From: Armatimonadota bacterium
GTDB lineage: Bacteria; Armatimonadota; DTGP01; JAHWJO01
NCBI GenBank assembly: GCA_019348365.1
Contig: JAHWJO010000221.1
Location: forward strand, 1 to 7,568
Direction of reading: 5' to 3'
DNA length: 7,568 nucleotides
In this document: piece after piece, positions 1-5,883 of the stretch
How the letters are laid out: the number at the start of each line of letters is the position of its first letter
Position numbering within the stretch: the stretch's first letter is position 1
Made by a program: the position numbers and the translations under genes
The notes under the pieces: model-generated
What the model was told of the DNA's origin: nothing
The model's database searches: none
What the model saw: the letters and a program-made list of their open reading frames with translations, nothing else

Positions 1-1014
1 CGTCTCCGCCACCAGCTCCCGAAGCTGATACTGGTCCTGCAGGAGGTCCGATTTGTTGAACACCGTCACGATGGGCTTGGCGGCGGCTCCCAGCTCTTCC
101 AGCACTTCCTCGACCGCCTCCATCTGCCGCTCCCGGTCGGAGCGGGAGGCATCGACGACGTGAACCAGCACGTCGGCCTCCATCACCTCTTCGAGGGTCG
201 CGCGGAACGCCGCCACCAGGTGGTGCGGCAGCCGCTGGATGAACCCGACCGTATCGGTGAGGAGGACTCCCCAGCCGTCCGGCAGCAGCACGCGCCGGGT
301 CGTCGGGTCGAGGGTGGCGAAGAGCTTGGGGTCGGTGAAGACTTCCGCACCGGTCAGCACGTTCAGCAGGGTCGATTTCCCGGCGCTGGTGTAGCCGACG
401 AGCGCGGCGTGGGGGAACGGGGTCTTGCGGCGGCCCTGCCGCGCCATCCCGCGATGCCGCTTCACCTCGGTCAGCTCCTTCTCGATGTCGGAGATGCGCT
501 TCCGGATGCGGCTGCGGTCCGATTCGAGCTTGGTTTCGCCGGGTCCGCGCCCGCCGATGCCGCCCTGCTGCCGCTCGAACTTGGTATACTGGGCGGTGAT
601 GCGCGGGAGGAGATAAGTGAGCTGCGCCAGCTCGACCTGGAGCTTCCCTTCGCGGGTGTGGGCGCGCTGGGCGAAGATGTCCAGGATGAGCTGGGTGCGG
701 TCCAGCACCGGCACGCTGATGACCTCCTCCATATTCCGGCCCTGGGTGGGGGAGAGGTCATCATCCACGAGGACGACATTCGCCTGCGCTTCTTTCACTG
801 CATCGGCAAGTTCCTGGAGCTTCCCCTTGCCGAGGTAAGAGGCCGAGTCCGGCTCGTTCCGCTTCTGATGAAATTCCCCGGCGATCTCCACCCCCGCCGT
901 GGAGGCGAGCTCGCGCATCTCGGCGGGGTCCTGATCCTGCTCCACGGCGGTCAGGATCGCCCGCTCCTTCTGCTGGACTACAAAATATTTGTCTTTTTCT
1001 CGCGTCTGGGGCAA
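1..1014 (-). CDS. hflX: GTPase HflX, 3' end beyond window
   Basis: HflX is a GTPase that binds the large ribosomal subunit and splits or rescues stalled ribosomes, notably under heat stress. The 338 visible residues carry the N-terminal HflX domain (about 17-120, with YLGKGK at 60-65 and LDRTQLILDIFAQRA at 104-118). A charged helical linker with the family signature GGIGGRGPGET (151-161) follows. The G domain then shows G1 GYTSAGKST (207-215), G2 TLDPT (234-238), G3 DTVG (254-257) and G4 NKSD (320-323). G5 and the C-terminus lie off the left edge. The start is TTG at 1014, because no in-frame ATG precedes the conserved N-terminal domain and an AGAGGT ribosome site sits 6 nt upstream. dapF is upstream on the same strand, separated by 198 nt containing a terminator. 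No clear promoter was found, although TGTAAT and TAGAAT -10-like boxes lie near 1085. The family call is firm; the exact start is an inference. Confidence 0.96.
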   Translation of the reverse strand, partial: MPQTREKDKYFVVQQKERAILTAVEQDQDPAEMRELASTAGVEIAGEFHQKRNEPDSASYLGKGKLQELADAVKEAQANVVLVDDDLSPTQGRNMEEVISVPVLDRTQLILDIFAQRAHTREGKLQVELAQLTYLLPRITAQYTKFERQQGGIGGRGPGETKLESDRSRIRKRISDIEKELTEVKRHRGMARQGRRKTPFPHAALVGYTSAGKSTLLNVLTGAEVFTDPKLFATLDPTTRRVLLPDGWGVLLTDTVGFIQRLPHHLVAAFRATLEEVMEADVLVHVVDASRSDRERQMEAVEEVLEELGAAAKPIVTVFNKSDLLQDQYQLRELVAET

Positions 1015-1118
1015 GGCGTTACCTCTGTGAAAAGCAGTCGGTGAGTCGGGAGTCCCCCTTCCGAGGGCCGGAGTGGGTGGAATTCTATTACAACTTCATG
1101 ATATGGGACGGAAGACAA

Positions 1119-1156
1119 AACGCGCGGTTCCCTCCTACGAGGGGCTGCCGCGCGTT
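1119..1156 (-). terminator. Intrinsic terminator after dapF
   Basis: On the minus strand this segment folds into a perfect 9-bp outer stem (1148-1156 with 1119-1127), a small interior loop and a perfect 5-bp inner stem (1139-1143 with 1130-1134) with a 4-nt loop. The outer stem runs into a T-rich stretch, TTTTGTCTT, ending near 1112. It lies 57 nt past the dapF stop, as expected of a Rho-independent terminator. The T tract is interrupted, so partial read-through into hflX is possible. On the plus strand the hairpin is followed by TCCTATCTCTTT, a weaker signal. Confidence 0.7.
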
Positions 1157-1212
1157 CCTATCTCTTTATCGAATAACGGGAGGGATCCGCTCAGGGTCGT
1201 TGCGGCTCATCC

Positions 1213-2064
1213 TCACAGCACTTCCTGAAGGTCGATCTCGCCTTCGTACGCCTCTTCCGCCGGGCCGGTCATGTAGATCCGGTTGTCCCCCGTCCATTCG
1301 ATGAACAGGTCGCCGCCGGGGAGCTTTACCGTCACGCTGCGGCCCGTGCGATTGGTGAGGGCCGCAGCCACCGCCGCCGCGCAAGCGCCCGTCCCGCAGG
1401 CGAGGGTGATCCCCGCGCCCCGCTCCCAGACCCGCATCTTGAGGGCCTCGCGACTGAGGGGTTCGATGAACTCGACGTTGGTGCGCTGGGGGAACGTCTT
1501 ATGGTTCTCGATCTCCGGCCCGATCTTCTCCACCGGAAACGCGTCGACGTTCTCCACGAAGATGACGCAATGGGGATTCCCCATGCTCACGCAGGTGATG
1601 TCGAATTTGCGCCCGGCGGCCTGGAGCTTCTCGTTGATGACCGGGCTCGGCCCCTCCCCGCGCATGGGGATGAGCTTCCGGTCCAGGATCGGCTCTCCCA
1701 TATCGACCCGGACCTGCTCGACTTTCTTGTTATTGACGGTGAGCTTGAGGCCCAGCACCCCGGCGAGGGTCTCCACCTTCACGAAAGGATCGGCGTGGAG
1801 GCGGCGGTCGTAGACGTACTTCGCGAAGCAGCGGATGCCGTTGCCGCACATCTGGGGCTCGGAGCCGTCCGGGTTGAAGATCCGCATCCGGAAGTTCGCC
1901 GTCTTCGAGGGGTCCACGAGCATGAGTCCGTCGGCGCCCACGCCGAAGTGACGGTCGCACCATTTGCGGGCCAGCTCCGGCAGGCGGTCTTCGGGGAGCT
2001 TCTCTTCCAGGTTGTTCACGACGATGAAGTCGTTGCCGAGACCCTGCATTTTGGTGAACTTCAC
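1213..2064 (-). CDS. dapF: Diaminopimelate epimerase
   Basis: DapF interconverts LL- and meso-diaminopimelate in the cytoplasm, without a cofactor, supplying lysine and the meso-DAP of peptidoglycan. The 283-residue protein has the usual length and the pseudo-symmetric two-domain layout. The N-terminal signature is MKFTKMQGLGNDFIVV. The two catalytic cysteines are visible: Cys73 in MCGNGIRCFAKY and Cys223 in ITLACGTGACA. The substrate-binding segments GNDF (10-13), NPDGS (64-68), GNPHCV (162-167) and ERGAG (214-218) are intact. The start is GTG at 2064, with a strong AGGAGG site 6 nt upstream; it is also the exact point where family similarity begins. A sigma-70-type promoter lies 27-60 nt upstream and a hairpin terminator follows the stop, so the gene can be a single transcription unit. 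hflX is next on the same strand. No other lysine genes are visible. Confidence 0.97.
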   Translation of the reverse strand: MKFTKMQGLGNDFIVVNNLEEKLPEDRLPELARKWCDRHFGVGADGLMLVDPSKTANFRMRIFNPDGSEPQMCGNGIRCFAKYVYDRRLHADPFVKVETLAGVLGLKLTVNNKKVEQVRVDMGEPILDRKLIPMRGEGPSPVINEKLQAAGRKFDITCVSMGNPHCVIFVENVDAFPVEKIGPEIENHKTFPQRTNVEFIEPLSREALKMRVWERGAGITLACGTGACAAAVAAALTNRTGRSVTVKLPGGDLFIEWTGDNRIYMTGPAEEAYEGEIDLQEVL

Positions 2065-2097
2065 GAGATTCCTCCTGAGGTTGAGCGATGCGACATC

Positions 2098-2126
2098 ATT
2101 TTACCACACCCTCTAAAGGGTCTCAA
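2098..2126 (-). promoter_or_regulatory. Sigma-70-type promoter of dapF
   Basis: On the minus strand, TTGAGA (2126-2121) and TAAAAT (2103-2098) are separated by exactly 17 nt. Each box matches five of six consensus positions. Transcription would start near 2091, giving a leader of about 27 nt that contains the AGGAGG site. The spacer holds a short near-palindrome, ACCCTTTAGAGGGT (about 2122-2109), which could be a repressor site or chance. Confidence 0.75.
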
Positions 2127-2203
2127 AGACACATCCCTTCCGCAAGACTAAGGGAATTAGGTGGATGTACTACGCTATTTCTGTTCCTCTTTGTCCTCTG
2201 CAC

Positions 2204-2209
2204 TATAAT
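2204..2209 (+). promoter_or_regulatory. Candidate -10 box for the pxpB operon
   Basis: A perfect TATAAT is preceded at 17 nt by CTGTTC (2181-2186), a poor -35 box. TTGTCC (2191-2196) is a better hexamer but is only 7 nt away. If used, transcription would begin near 2216 and give a leader of roughly 274 nt that includes the whole palindromic repeat. The assignment rests on the -10 box and its orientation alone. Confidence 0.4.
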
Positions 2210-2273
2210 GTCATGATGAAAAAGAAACCCTCGCAAAGGGAGATGTCGGACAAAAGCAGAGAGTAAGGTATAT

Positions 2274-2371
2274 GTCATCCCGAACGTCAGTGAGGGGTCT
2301 GACTGTACAGGAGCGAGTCTTTCGAATTCGGGGACAGATTCCTCACTCCGTTACACTCCGCTCGGAATGAC
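2274..2371. repeat. Long imperfect palindromic intergenic repeat
   Basis: The left arm (2274-2301, starting GTCATCCCGAACG) is the imperfect reverse complement of the right arm (2335-2371, ending CTCCGCTCGGAATGAC). The right arm has about 9 extra bases. A 33-nt loop separates the arms and itself contains CTGTACAG. The ends resemble the family of interspersed repeats written as GTCATTCCGAGCG...GAGGAATCT, which I recall from intergenic DNA of several bacterial phyla. No open reading frame or transposase is associated. Transcribed, it would form a large hairpin in the pxpB leader. The structure is seen directly; the family membership is recall, not a search. Confidence 0.8.
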
Positions 2372-2489
2372 AAGGAAGGGAGTCTCTCCGCTTGGAAAGA
2401 CGCTGCCGAAAGTGTCCCTGCGTAACTCCTATGAAAGAATCAGTTTTCCGGTCCGATTGAATTCAGAAAAGAATGGAGGGGAGCCCGCC

Positions 2490-3182
2490 GTGCCGATCTC
2501 GTTTACGCCTCTGGGAGACCGGGCGCTGGTGGCCCGGTTCGGGGAAACGATGGACGACGAGACTCACCTTCGGGTCCGTGCGCTCGCATCCCATCTGGAG
2601 GCGCACCCGTTTCCCGGCATGATCGAGATCGTTCCGGCGATGACCACCGTCGCGGTTTACTACGACCCGATGGTTCTGGCATATGAGGACGCGGCCAGCC
2701 GGGTGCAAGCCGCCGTATCCGAGATGAGCCCGGCGACGTGGAACGAGAGCCGCGCCGTGGAGATCCCCGTTTGCTACGGCGGAGTGTTCGGCCCGGACCT
2801 CGGATTCGTCGCCGAGCATAACGGTATAGCTCCGGAGGAGGTCGTCCGGCTTCACGCTTCGGCGGAGTACCGGGTGTACATGATCGGGTTTGCGCCCGGC
2901 TTCCCCTACCTGGGCGGGATGCCGGAGAAGATCGCCGCGCCGCGCCGCGCCACTCCCCGGCCCGTCATTCCCGCCGGGTCGGTGGGGATCGCCGGGATGC
3001 AAACGGGCGTCTATTCGATCCCGACGCCGGGGGGATGGCAGTTGATCGGGCGGACTCCCCTCCGCCTCTTTCTGCCGGAGCATGAGCCGCCGAGTCTCCT
3101 GCGAGCCGGGGACCGAGTCCGGTTTCTCCCCATTACGGAGGAGCAGTACGCGACTTATAGGGATGGAGAGCTGGATTCGTAA
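2490..3182 (+). CDS. pxpB: 5-oxoprolinase subunit PxpB (KipI family)
   Basis: PxpB (formerly YbgJ/KipI, allophanate hydrolase subunit 1 domain) works with PxpA and PxpC in the ATP-dependent opening of 5-oxoproline to glutamate in the cytoplasm. In Bacillus the KipI homologue also inhibits sporulation kinase KinA. The 230-residue product has the usual length and signatures: PLGDRAL (7-13), VEIPVCYGG (90-98), EYRVYMIGFAPGFPYLGG (126-143), PAGSVGIAGMQTGVY (161-175) and PGGWQLIGRTPL (180-191). GTG at 2490 is chosen because GGAGGGG lies 8 nt upstream and family similarity starts there. ygfZ follows after 49 nt on the same strand with no strong terminator between, so co-transcription is likely. Neither pxpA nor pxpC is in the window, which is unusual because pxpB and pxpC are commonly adjacent; function as a full oxoprolinase therefore depends on genes elsewhere. 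Confidence 0.93.
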   Translation: MPISFTPLGDRALVARFGETMDDETHLRVRALASHLEAHPFPGMIEIVPAMTTVAVYYDPMVLAYEDAASRVQAAVSEMSPATWNESRAVEIPVCYGGVFGPDLGFVAEHNGIAPEEVVRLHASAEYRVYMIGFAPGFPYLGGMPEKIAAPRRATPRPVIPAGSVGIAGMQTGVYSIPTPGGWQLIGRTPLRLFLPEHEPPSLLRAGDRVRFLPITEEQYATYRDGELDS

Positions 3183-3231
3183 ACGGGATAGGATTATCCA
3201 GTTGAAGATCTATAGAAGGGAAGCGTAACCG

Positions 3232-4338
3232 ATGGCGCAAAGCGCGTTGCACCACCAGCATGAGTCTTCCGGCGCGACGATGGGAGAGTATGGCGGATGG
3301 TCCCTTCCCCGCCGCTACACCGATCCCGCCGGGGAACGGCACCGGGTGCGCTCCGGCGCGGGGGTCATCGACCTGTCTCACCGGGGGCGGATCCGCATCA
3401 CCGGGAAGGACCGCCAGACCTTCCTCCAGGGGATGGTGAGCAACGACACCCGCGAACTGGACGAGGGCCGGGGGCTCTACGCCACGATCCTGGAACCGAA
3501 GGGGCACATGCGGGGCGACCTGACCCTCTACGCCTTTCCCGACTTCTATCTCGCCGACACCGAGCCGGGAATGGCCGCCCCCATCGCGCGGATGCTGGAC
3601 CGCTACATCATCCGGGAGAAGGTCACGTTAAAAGCAGAGGACGAGGGGATGGCGTTGATCGGGGTCAGCGGCCCGGAAGCGGGGGGGATACTGCGTTCGG
3701 TCCTCCCCGAATGTCCGGCGCTGCCGTCCCCCTTCGGTTGCGCGGCGGTGAGCGCCTTCGGGACGGAACTCCTGCTGATGCGCCGCGACTTCACCGGCGA
3801 GGAGAGCTACCAGATCGCCCTCCCGGCGGAAGCGGCTCCGGAACTCTGGACATCGCTCGTCCAGGCCGGAGCGCAGCCGTTCGGGATGGAGGCGCTGGAG
3901 ATCCTCCGGGTCGAGGCCGGCATCCCCCGTTACGGGCAGGACCTGTCCGAAGAGGTCATTCCGCTGGAGGCGGGGCTGGAATTCGGGATCAGCCGGGACA
4001 AGGGGTGCTACATCGGGCAGGAGGTGATCGAGAGGATCAGCAGCCGGGGCCACACGAATCGCCGGTTGCTCCCCCTCCGCTTCTCGCAGGGTTCCCCGCC
4101 CGAAGCCGGAACGGAGCTGTTCCTGGGCGAGAAGAAGGTCGGCGCGGTCACGAGCGCCGTCCACTCGCCGGGGCTGGGTCAGCCGGTGGGCCTGGGATAC
4201 GTCCGCCGCGAAACCTGGGACGGGGCGGCGGAGTTGAAAGCGGGCGGGACGGAGAGCGAGGTGACGGCGGTGGTGTTGAAGCGTCCGGCGTTCGGGTCCG
4301 GGGAGCCTCCGGCCATTCGTCATCCGGAGGAGAAATAG
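3232..4338 (+). CDS. ygfZ: Folate-binding protein YgfZ / GcvT-like
   Basis: YgfZ is a cytoplasmic tetrahydrofolate-binding relative of the glycine-cleavage T protein. It helps make or repair Fe-S clusters in certain enzymes, MiaB being the known E. coli example. The 368-residue protein shows the GcvT-type start EYGGWSLPRRY (19-29) and AGVIDLSHRGRIRITGKD (43-60). It also has LQGMVSNDTREL (65-76), TGEESYQI (188-195) and the diagnostic YgfZ motif KGCYIGQE (257-264) with its conserved Cys259. The C-terminal barrel domain is about 278-350. The Cys motif separates it from true GcvT, and no other glycine-cleavage genes are present. ATG at 3232 has GAAGGGA about 10 nt upstream; ATG at 3280 would remove a conserved-looking N-terminal stretch. 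The last ~15 residues are low-complexity. It lies between pxpB (49 nt) and a small membrane protein gene (24 nt). Assigning it to YgfZ rather than a broader GcvT-like aminomethyltransferase is fairly secure. Confidence 0.9.
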   Translation: MAQSALHHQHESSGATMGEYGGWSLPRRYTDPAGERHRVRSGAGVIDLSHRGRIRITGKDRQTFLQGMVSNDTRELDEGRGLYATILEPKGHMRGDLTLYAFPDFYLADTEPGMAAPIARMLDRYIIREKVTLKAEDEGMALIGVSGPEAGGILRSVLPECPALPSPFGCAAVSAFGTELLLMRRDFTGEESYQIALPAEAAPELWTSLVQAGAQPFGMEALEILRVEAGIPRYGQDLSEEVIPLEAGLEFGISRDKGCYIGQEVIERISSRGHTNRRLLPLRFSQGSPPEAGTELFLGEKKVGAVTSAVHSPGLGQPVGLGYVRRETWDGAAELKAGGTESEVTAVVLKRPAFGSGEPPAIRHPEEK

Positions 4339-4362
4339 CGTGCCCGAAAGAGTGATCCGTCG

Positions 4363-4548
4363 ATGATCGGGATGCGGTTGTTGCTTTACGGGAGCCTCCT
4401 CCTGGGCGCGCTCCTCCTCTGGTCGTGGCTGAAATCCCTGCGGACGGAATGGGCGCGGCAGAACCGGGGGGCGCTTGGATGGATTCTCTCCGTCTTCATC
4501 CTGACTTTCCTCTTCCTGCTGCTCAAGGCGCTCCTGCCGAAGATCTGA
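4363..4548 (+). CDS. Small two-helix membrane protein, unknown function
   Basis: I do not recognise this 61-residue protein. It has two hydrophobic segments, about residues 4-22 (rich in Leu, containing LLLYGSLLLGALLLWSWL) and 40-57 (GWILSVFILTFLFLLLKAL). They are joined by a basic, polar loop (SLRTEWARQNRG, 25-36), and the protein ends LLPKI. The positive loop predicts a cytoplasmic loop with both termini outside. It starts 24 nt after the ygfZ stop on the same strand, preceded by AAAGAG-type purines about 9 nt upstream, so it is probably translated from the same message. ATG at 4372 is an alternative start. The clean two-helix pattern argues for a real gene; the family is unknown. Confidence 0.65.
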   Translation: MIGMRLLLYGSLLLGALLLWSWLKSLRTEWARQNRGALGWILSVFILTFLFLLLKALLPKI

Positions 4549-4570
4549 AACAGGGCGATTCCTGGCTTGG

Positions 4571-4594
4571 GCCCCGCGAATTGATTCGCCGGGC
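4571..4594. terminator. Hairpin between convergent genes
   Basis: Positions 4571-4580 pair with 4585-4594 (9 of 10 bases) around the loop TTGA. It sits 22 nt after the small membrane protein gene and 16 nt after the kinase stop on the other strand, the usual place for a bidirectional terminator. Neither strand carries a proper T tract after it, so it may instead stabilise mRNA 3' ends. Confidence 0.45.
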
Positions 4595-4609
4595 ACGCAA
4601 AAGTTTCGA

Positions 4610-5656
4610 CTAACTTGATAAAAGGTCGTGTTCATCCCTGGTGCGCTGGAGGAAATCTCGAAGGTCTTCCACGTATTCTTTCGCCTCAGCCTCCGGCGTG
4701 CCGAAAAACGGGTACGCGTTCGTCCGGTCTCCCAGGCACCAGACGTACATGTTCATCCCCCGCAGCAGCCGGAACGTGTGGAAGTAGCGCTCATGCTCCT
4801 CCGGGAAAGAGCGGATGCGGCGGTACGCCCGGAGGAAAGCGTTCCGGCAGTCCGGACCCTGTGCGTCGCGGAGCACCAACACGATGTCGTAGAGGTAATG
4901 CCCAAACCCGCCGTCGTCGAAATCGATGGCTTTGATCCGCCCCCGGTGAACCAGCCGGTTCCCCCCGTGCATGTCCGCGTGAACGAGGCCGAACACCTCC
5001 CGGCCTTCCCCCATCTCCGTCAGCACGCGGCGAATTTGATCCAGCACCCGGCGTACCAGATCGGCATCCTCCGGGGTGCAGTACGCGCGCACCGTCTCCA
5101 GTCCGAGTTCCAGCGGCTGCTCGTAGTAGCATTCGTAGCCGTCCCAGCGCTGCCGGGTGAACTCAGGCGGGGGCGAGAAATATTCCGAATGGCGGTGGAG
5201 CTTCCCCAGGAACTCCCCCATCCGGTCCCAGAAATCGGGATCGCGGTAGTGGCGGTCGCGACCGTGGCTCCCTTCCATCCAGCGGAACAGCACGCAGGAC
5301 CGCGCGCCGGGCACGCCCTCCGCTTCTTCCCGCACGACCCATGCGCCGTCCCGCGTCGGTACGGGTTCCGGGACCTCCAGACCTTCGCTGCGCCGGAGGG
5401 ATTGCAGCCATTGCAGCTCCGAGAGGACGGGAAGCGTATCGCGGTAGGTGGGATGATCGATGTGGATGCGGAGGAGGTACGATTCGGGTGGTGAGGACTC
5501 CCTGGAGCGCGCGGAGACTCGAAACGTCGTGTTCTCTCCGTGGGTGAGGAACTCCACCCGAAGCGGCTCGATCTCAAACTGTTTCAGGGCGGCCAGGGCG
5601 AGGCCGCGCATGCGGCGGATCTGGCCTTTCCGTGTGATCTCGCGATAGGGTTTCAA
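4610..5656 (-). CDS. Phosphotransferase, aminoglycoside/choline kinase fold
   Basis: This 348-residue protein belongs to the aminoglycoside-phosphotransferase superfamily, which includes homoserine kinase II and the stress kinase SrkA/YihE. It would transfer phosphate from ATP to a small molecule or protein in the cytoplasm; the substrate cannot be told. The nucleotide-binding N-lobe has HGENTTFRV (39-47) and YLLRIH (60-65), where Arg stands at or near the usual Lys position. A hinge-like VLFRWMEGS is at 122-130. The catalytic loop is LVHADMHGGN (224-233) with Asp228 and Asn233, and the metal-binding motif is IDFDDGGFGHYLYDI (244-258). The start is TTG at 5656, with CGGAGA about 6 nt upstream; it overlaps the stop of a doubtful 67-codon frame. 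Met16 is a possible later start. The gene converges with the small membrane protein gene and diverges from the oxidoreductase gene. No resistance role should be assumed. Confidence 0.87.
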   Translation of the reverse strand: MKPYREITRKGQIRRMRGLALAALKQFEIEPLRVEFLTHGENTTFRVSARSRESSPPESYLLRIHIDHPTYRDTLPVLSELQWLQSLRRSEGLEVPEPVPTRDGAWVVREEAEGVPGARSCVLFRWMEGSHGRDRHYRDPDFWDRMGEFLGKLHRHSEYFSPPPEFTRQRWDGYECYYEQPLELGLETVRAYCTPEDADLVRRVLDQIRRVLTEMGEGREVFGLVHADMHGGNRLVHRGRIKAIDFDDGGFGHYLYDIVLVLRDAQGPDCRNAFLRAYRRIRSFPEEHERYFHTFRLLRGMNMYVWCLGDRTNAYPFFGTPEAEAKEYVEDLRDFLQRTRDEHDLLSS

Positions 5657-5724
5657 CGTCTTCTCCGTGCGGACTCGGATCGTTCCATGACATCCATTAT
5701 GTCGGTCTCGATGAGCTTCTTCTG

Positions 5725-5761
5725 CCCCTTTATCGAATCGGGGCGATAGTCGATAAAGAGG
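5725..5761. promoter_or_regulatory. Nested palindrome upstream of the kinase gene
   Basis: The 12-bp arms 5725-5736 and 5750-5761 are inverted repeats with one mismatch (core CTTTATCGA / TCGATAAAG). Between them is a smaller palindrome, ATCG-GGG-CGAT (5737-5747). It lies 69-105 nt upstream of the kinase start. The right arm TCGATAAAGAG recurs exactly on the minus strand at 1172-1162, next to the dapF terminator. It may be a regulator site, an RNA hairpin or a small dispersed repeat. Confidence 0.5.
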
Positions 5762-5804
5762 GATCGGGCCTCGAAAGAAGAAACCGGACGGGGGAAAACG
5801 GGTT

Positions 5805-5821
5805 CAGACAATACGTGTCTG
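5805..5821. promoter_or_regulatory. Operator-like inverted repeat
   Basis: Perfect 6-bp arms CAGACA and TGTCTG flank a 5-bp centre (ATACG). This 17-bp dyad resembles in size the sites bound by dimeric helix-turn-helix repressors. It lies 63 nt before the oxidoreductase start, where a repressor of that gene could act. No promoter boxes around it are convincing and no regulator gene is in the window. Confidence 0.35.
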
Positions 5822-5827
5822 CTCGAT

Positions 5828-5853
5828 AGGGGGCCGGGAACGCCCGGCTTCCT
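5828..5853 (+). promoter_or_regulatory. Stable hairpin in the oxidoreductase leader
   Basis: Eleven base pairs (5828-5838 with 5843-5853, two of them G-U on the plus-strand RNA) close on the 4-nt loop AACG. It ends 16 nt before the GGAGG ribosome site. Without a following T run it is not a clear terminator. It could stabilise the message, or it could pause or attenuate transcription. Confidence 0.45.
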
Positions 5854-5883
5854 CATGTATAACCCCTTTGGAGGAAATCACCA

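Larger units (their letters stand above)
2083..2489. other. Divergent intergenic region dapF/pxpB
   Basis: About 400 nt without a convincing gene. From left to right it contains the dapF promoter (minus strand), a TATAAT box facing pxpB, a 16-codon ATG-TAA frame beginning at 2216, the ~98-bp palindromic repeat, about 100 nt of lower-GC sequence without recognisable structure, and the pxpB ribosome site. An in-frame ATG at 2367 would extend PxpB into the repeat. I reject it because the extra 41 residues do not resemble the family and because GTG 2490 has a much better ribosome site. Confidence 0.7.

Noticed and set aside
160..1044. Long plus-strand open frame opposite hflX
   Set aside because: It is antisense to a clear HflX and shows no family similarity; long opposite frames are expected in GC-rich genes.
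1501..2151. Plus-strand open frame opposite dapF
   Set aside because: It mirrors the codon bias of the intact DapF on the other strand and runs through the dapF promoter.
2274..2371. Reading the palindrome as a CRISPR repeat or an insertion-sequence end
   Set aside because: There is only one inverted pair, no regularly spaced direct repeats and no transposase frame.
2367..2489. N-terminal extension of PxpB from ATG 2367
   Set aside because: The ATG lies inside the palindromic repeat, the added residues do not look like the family and GTG 2490 has a strong ribosome site.
3232..4338. Calling the gene gcvT (glycine cleavage T protein)
   Set aside because: KGCYIGQE is the YgfZ hallmark, and no gcvH or gcvP is adjacent.
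3297..4355. 352-codon frame overlapping ygfZ on the same strand
   Set aside because: Arg/Gly/Pro-rich composition typical of a shifted frame in GC-rich DNA, while the other frame is an intact YgfZ.
4628..5494. Plus-strand frame opposite the kinase gene
   Set aside because: Antisense shadow of a gene with complete kinase motifs; no recognisable domain.
4610..5656. Calling the kinase an aminoglycoside resistance gene
   Set aside because: The fold is shared by many housekeeping kinases, and nothing mobile or resistance-related surrounds it.
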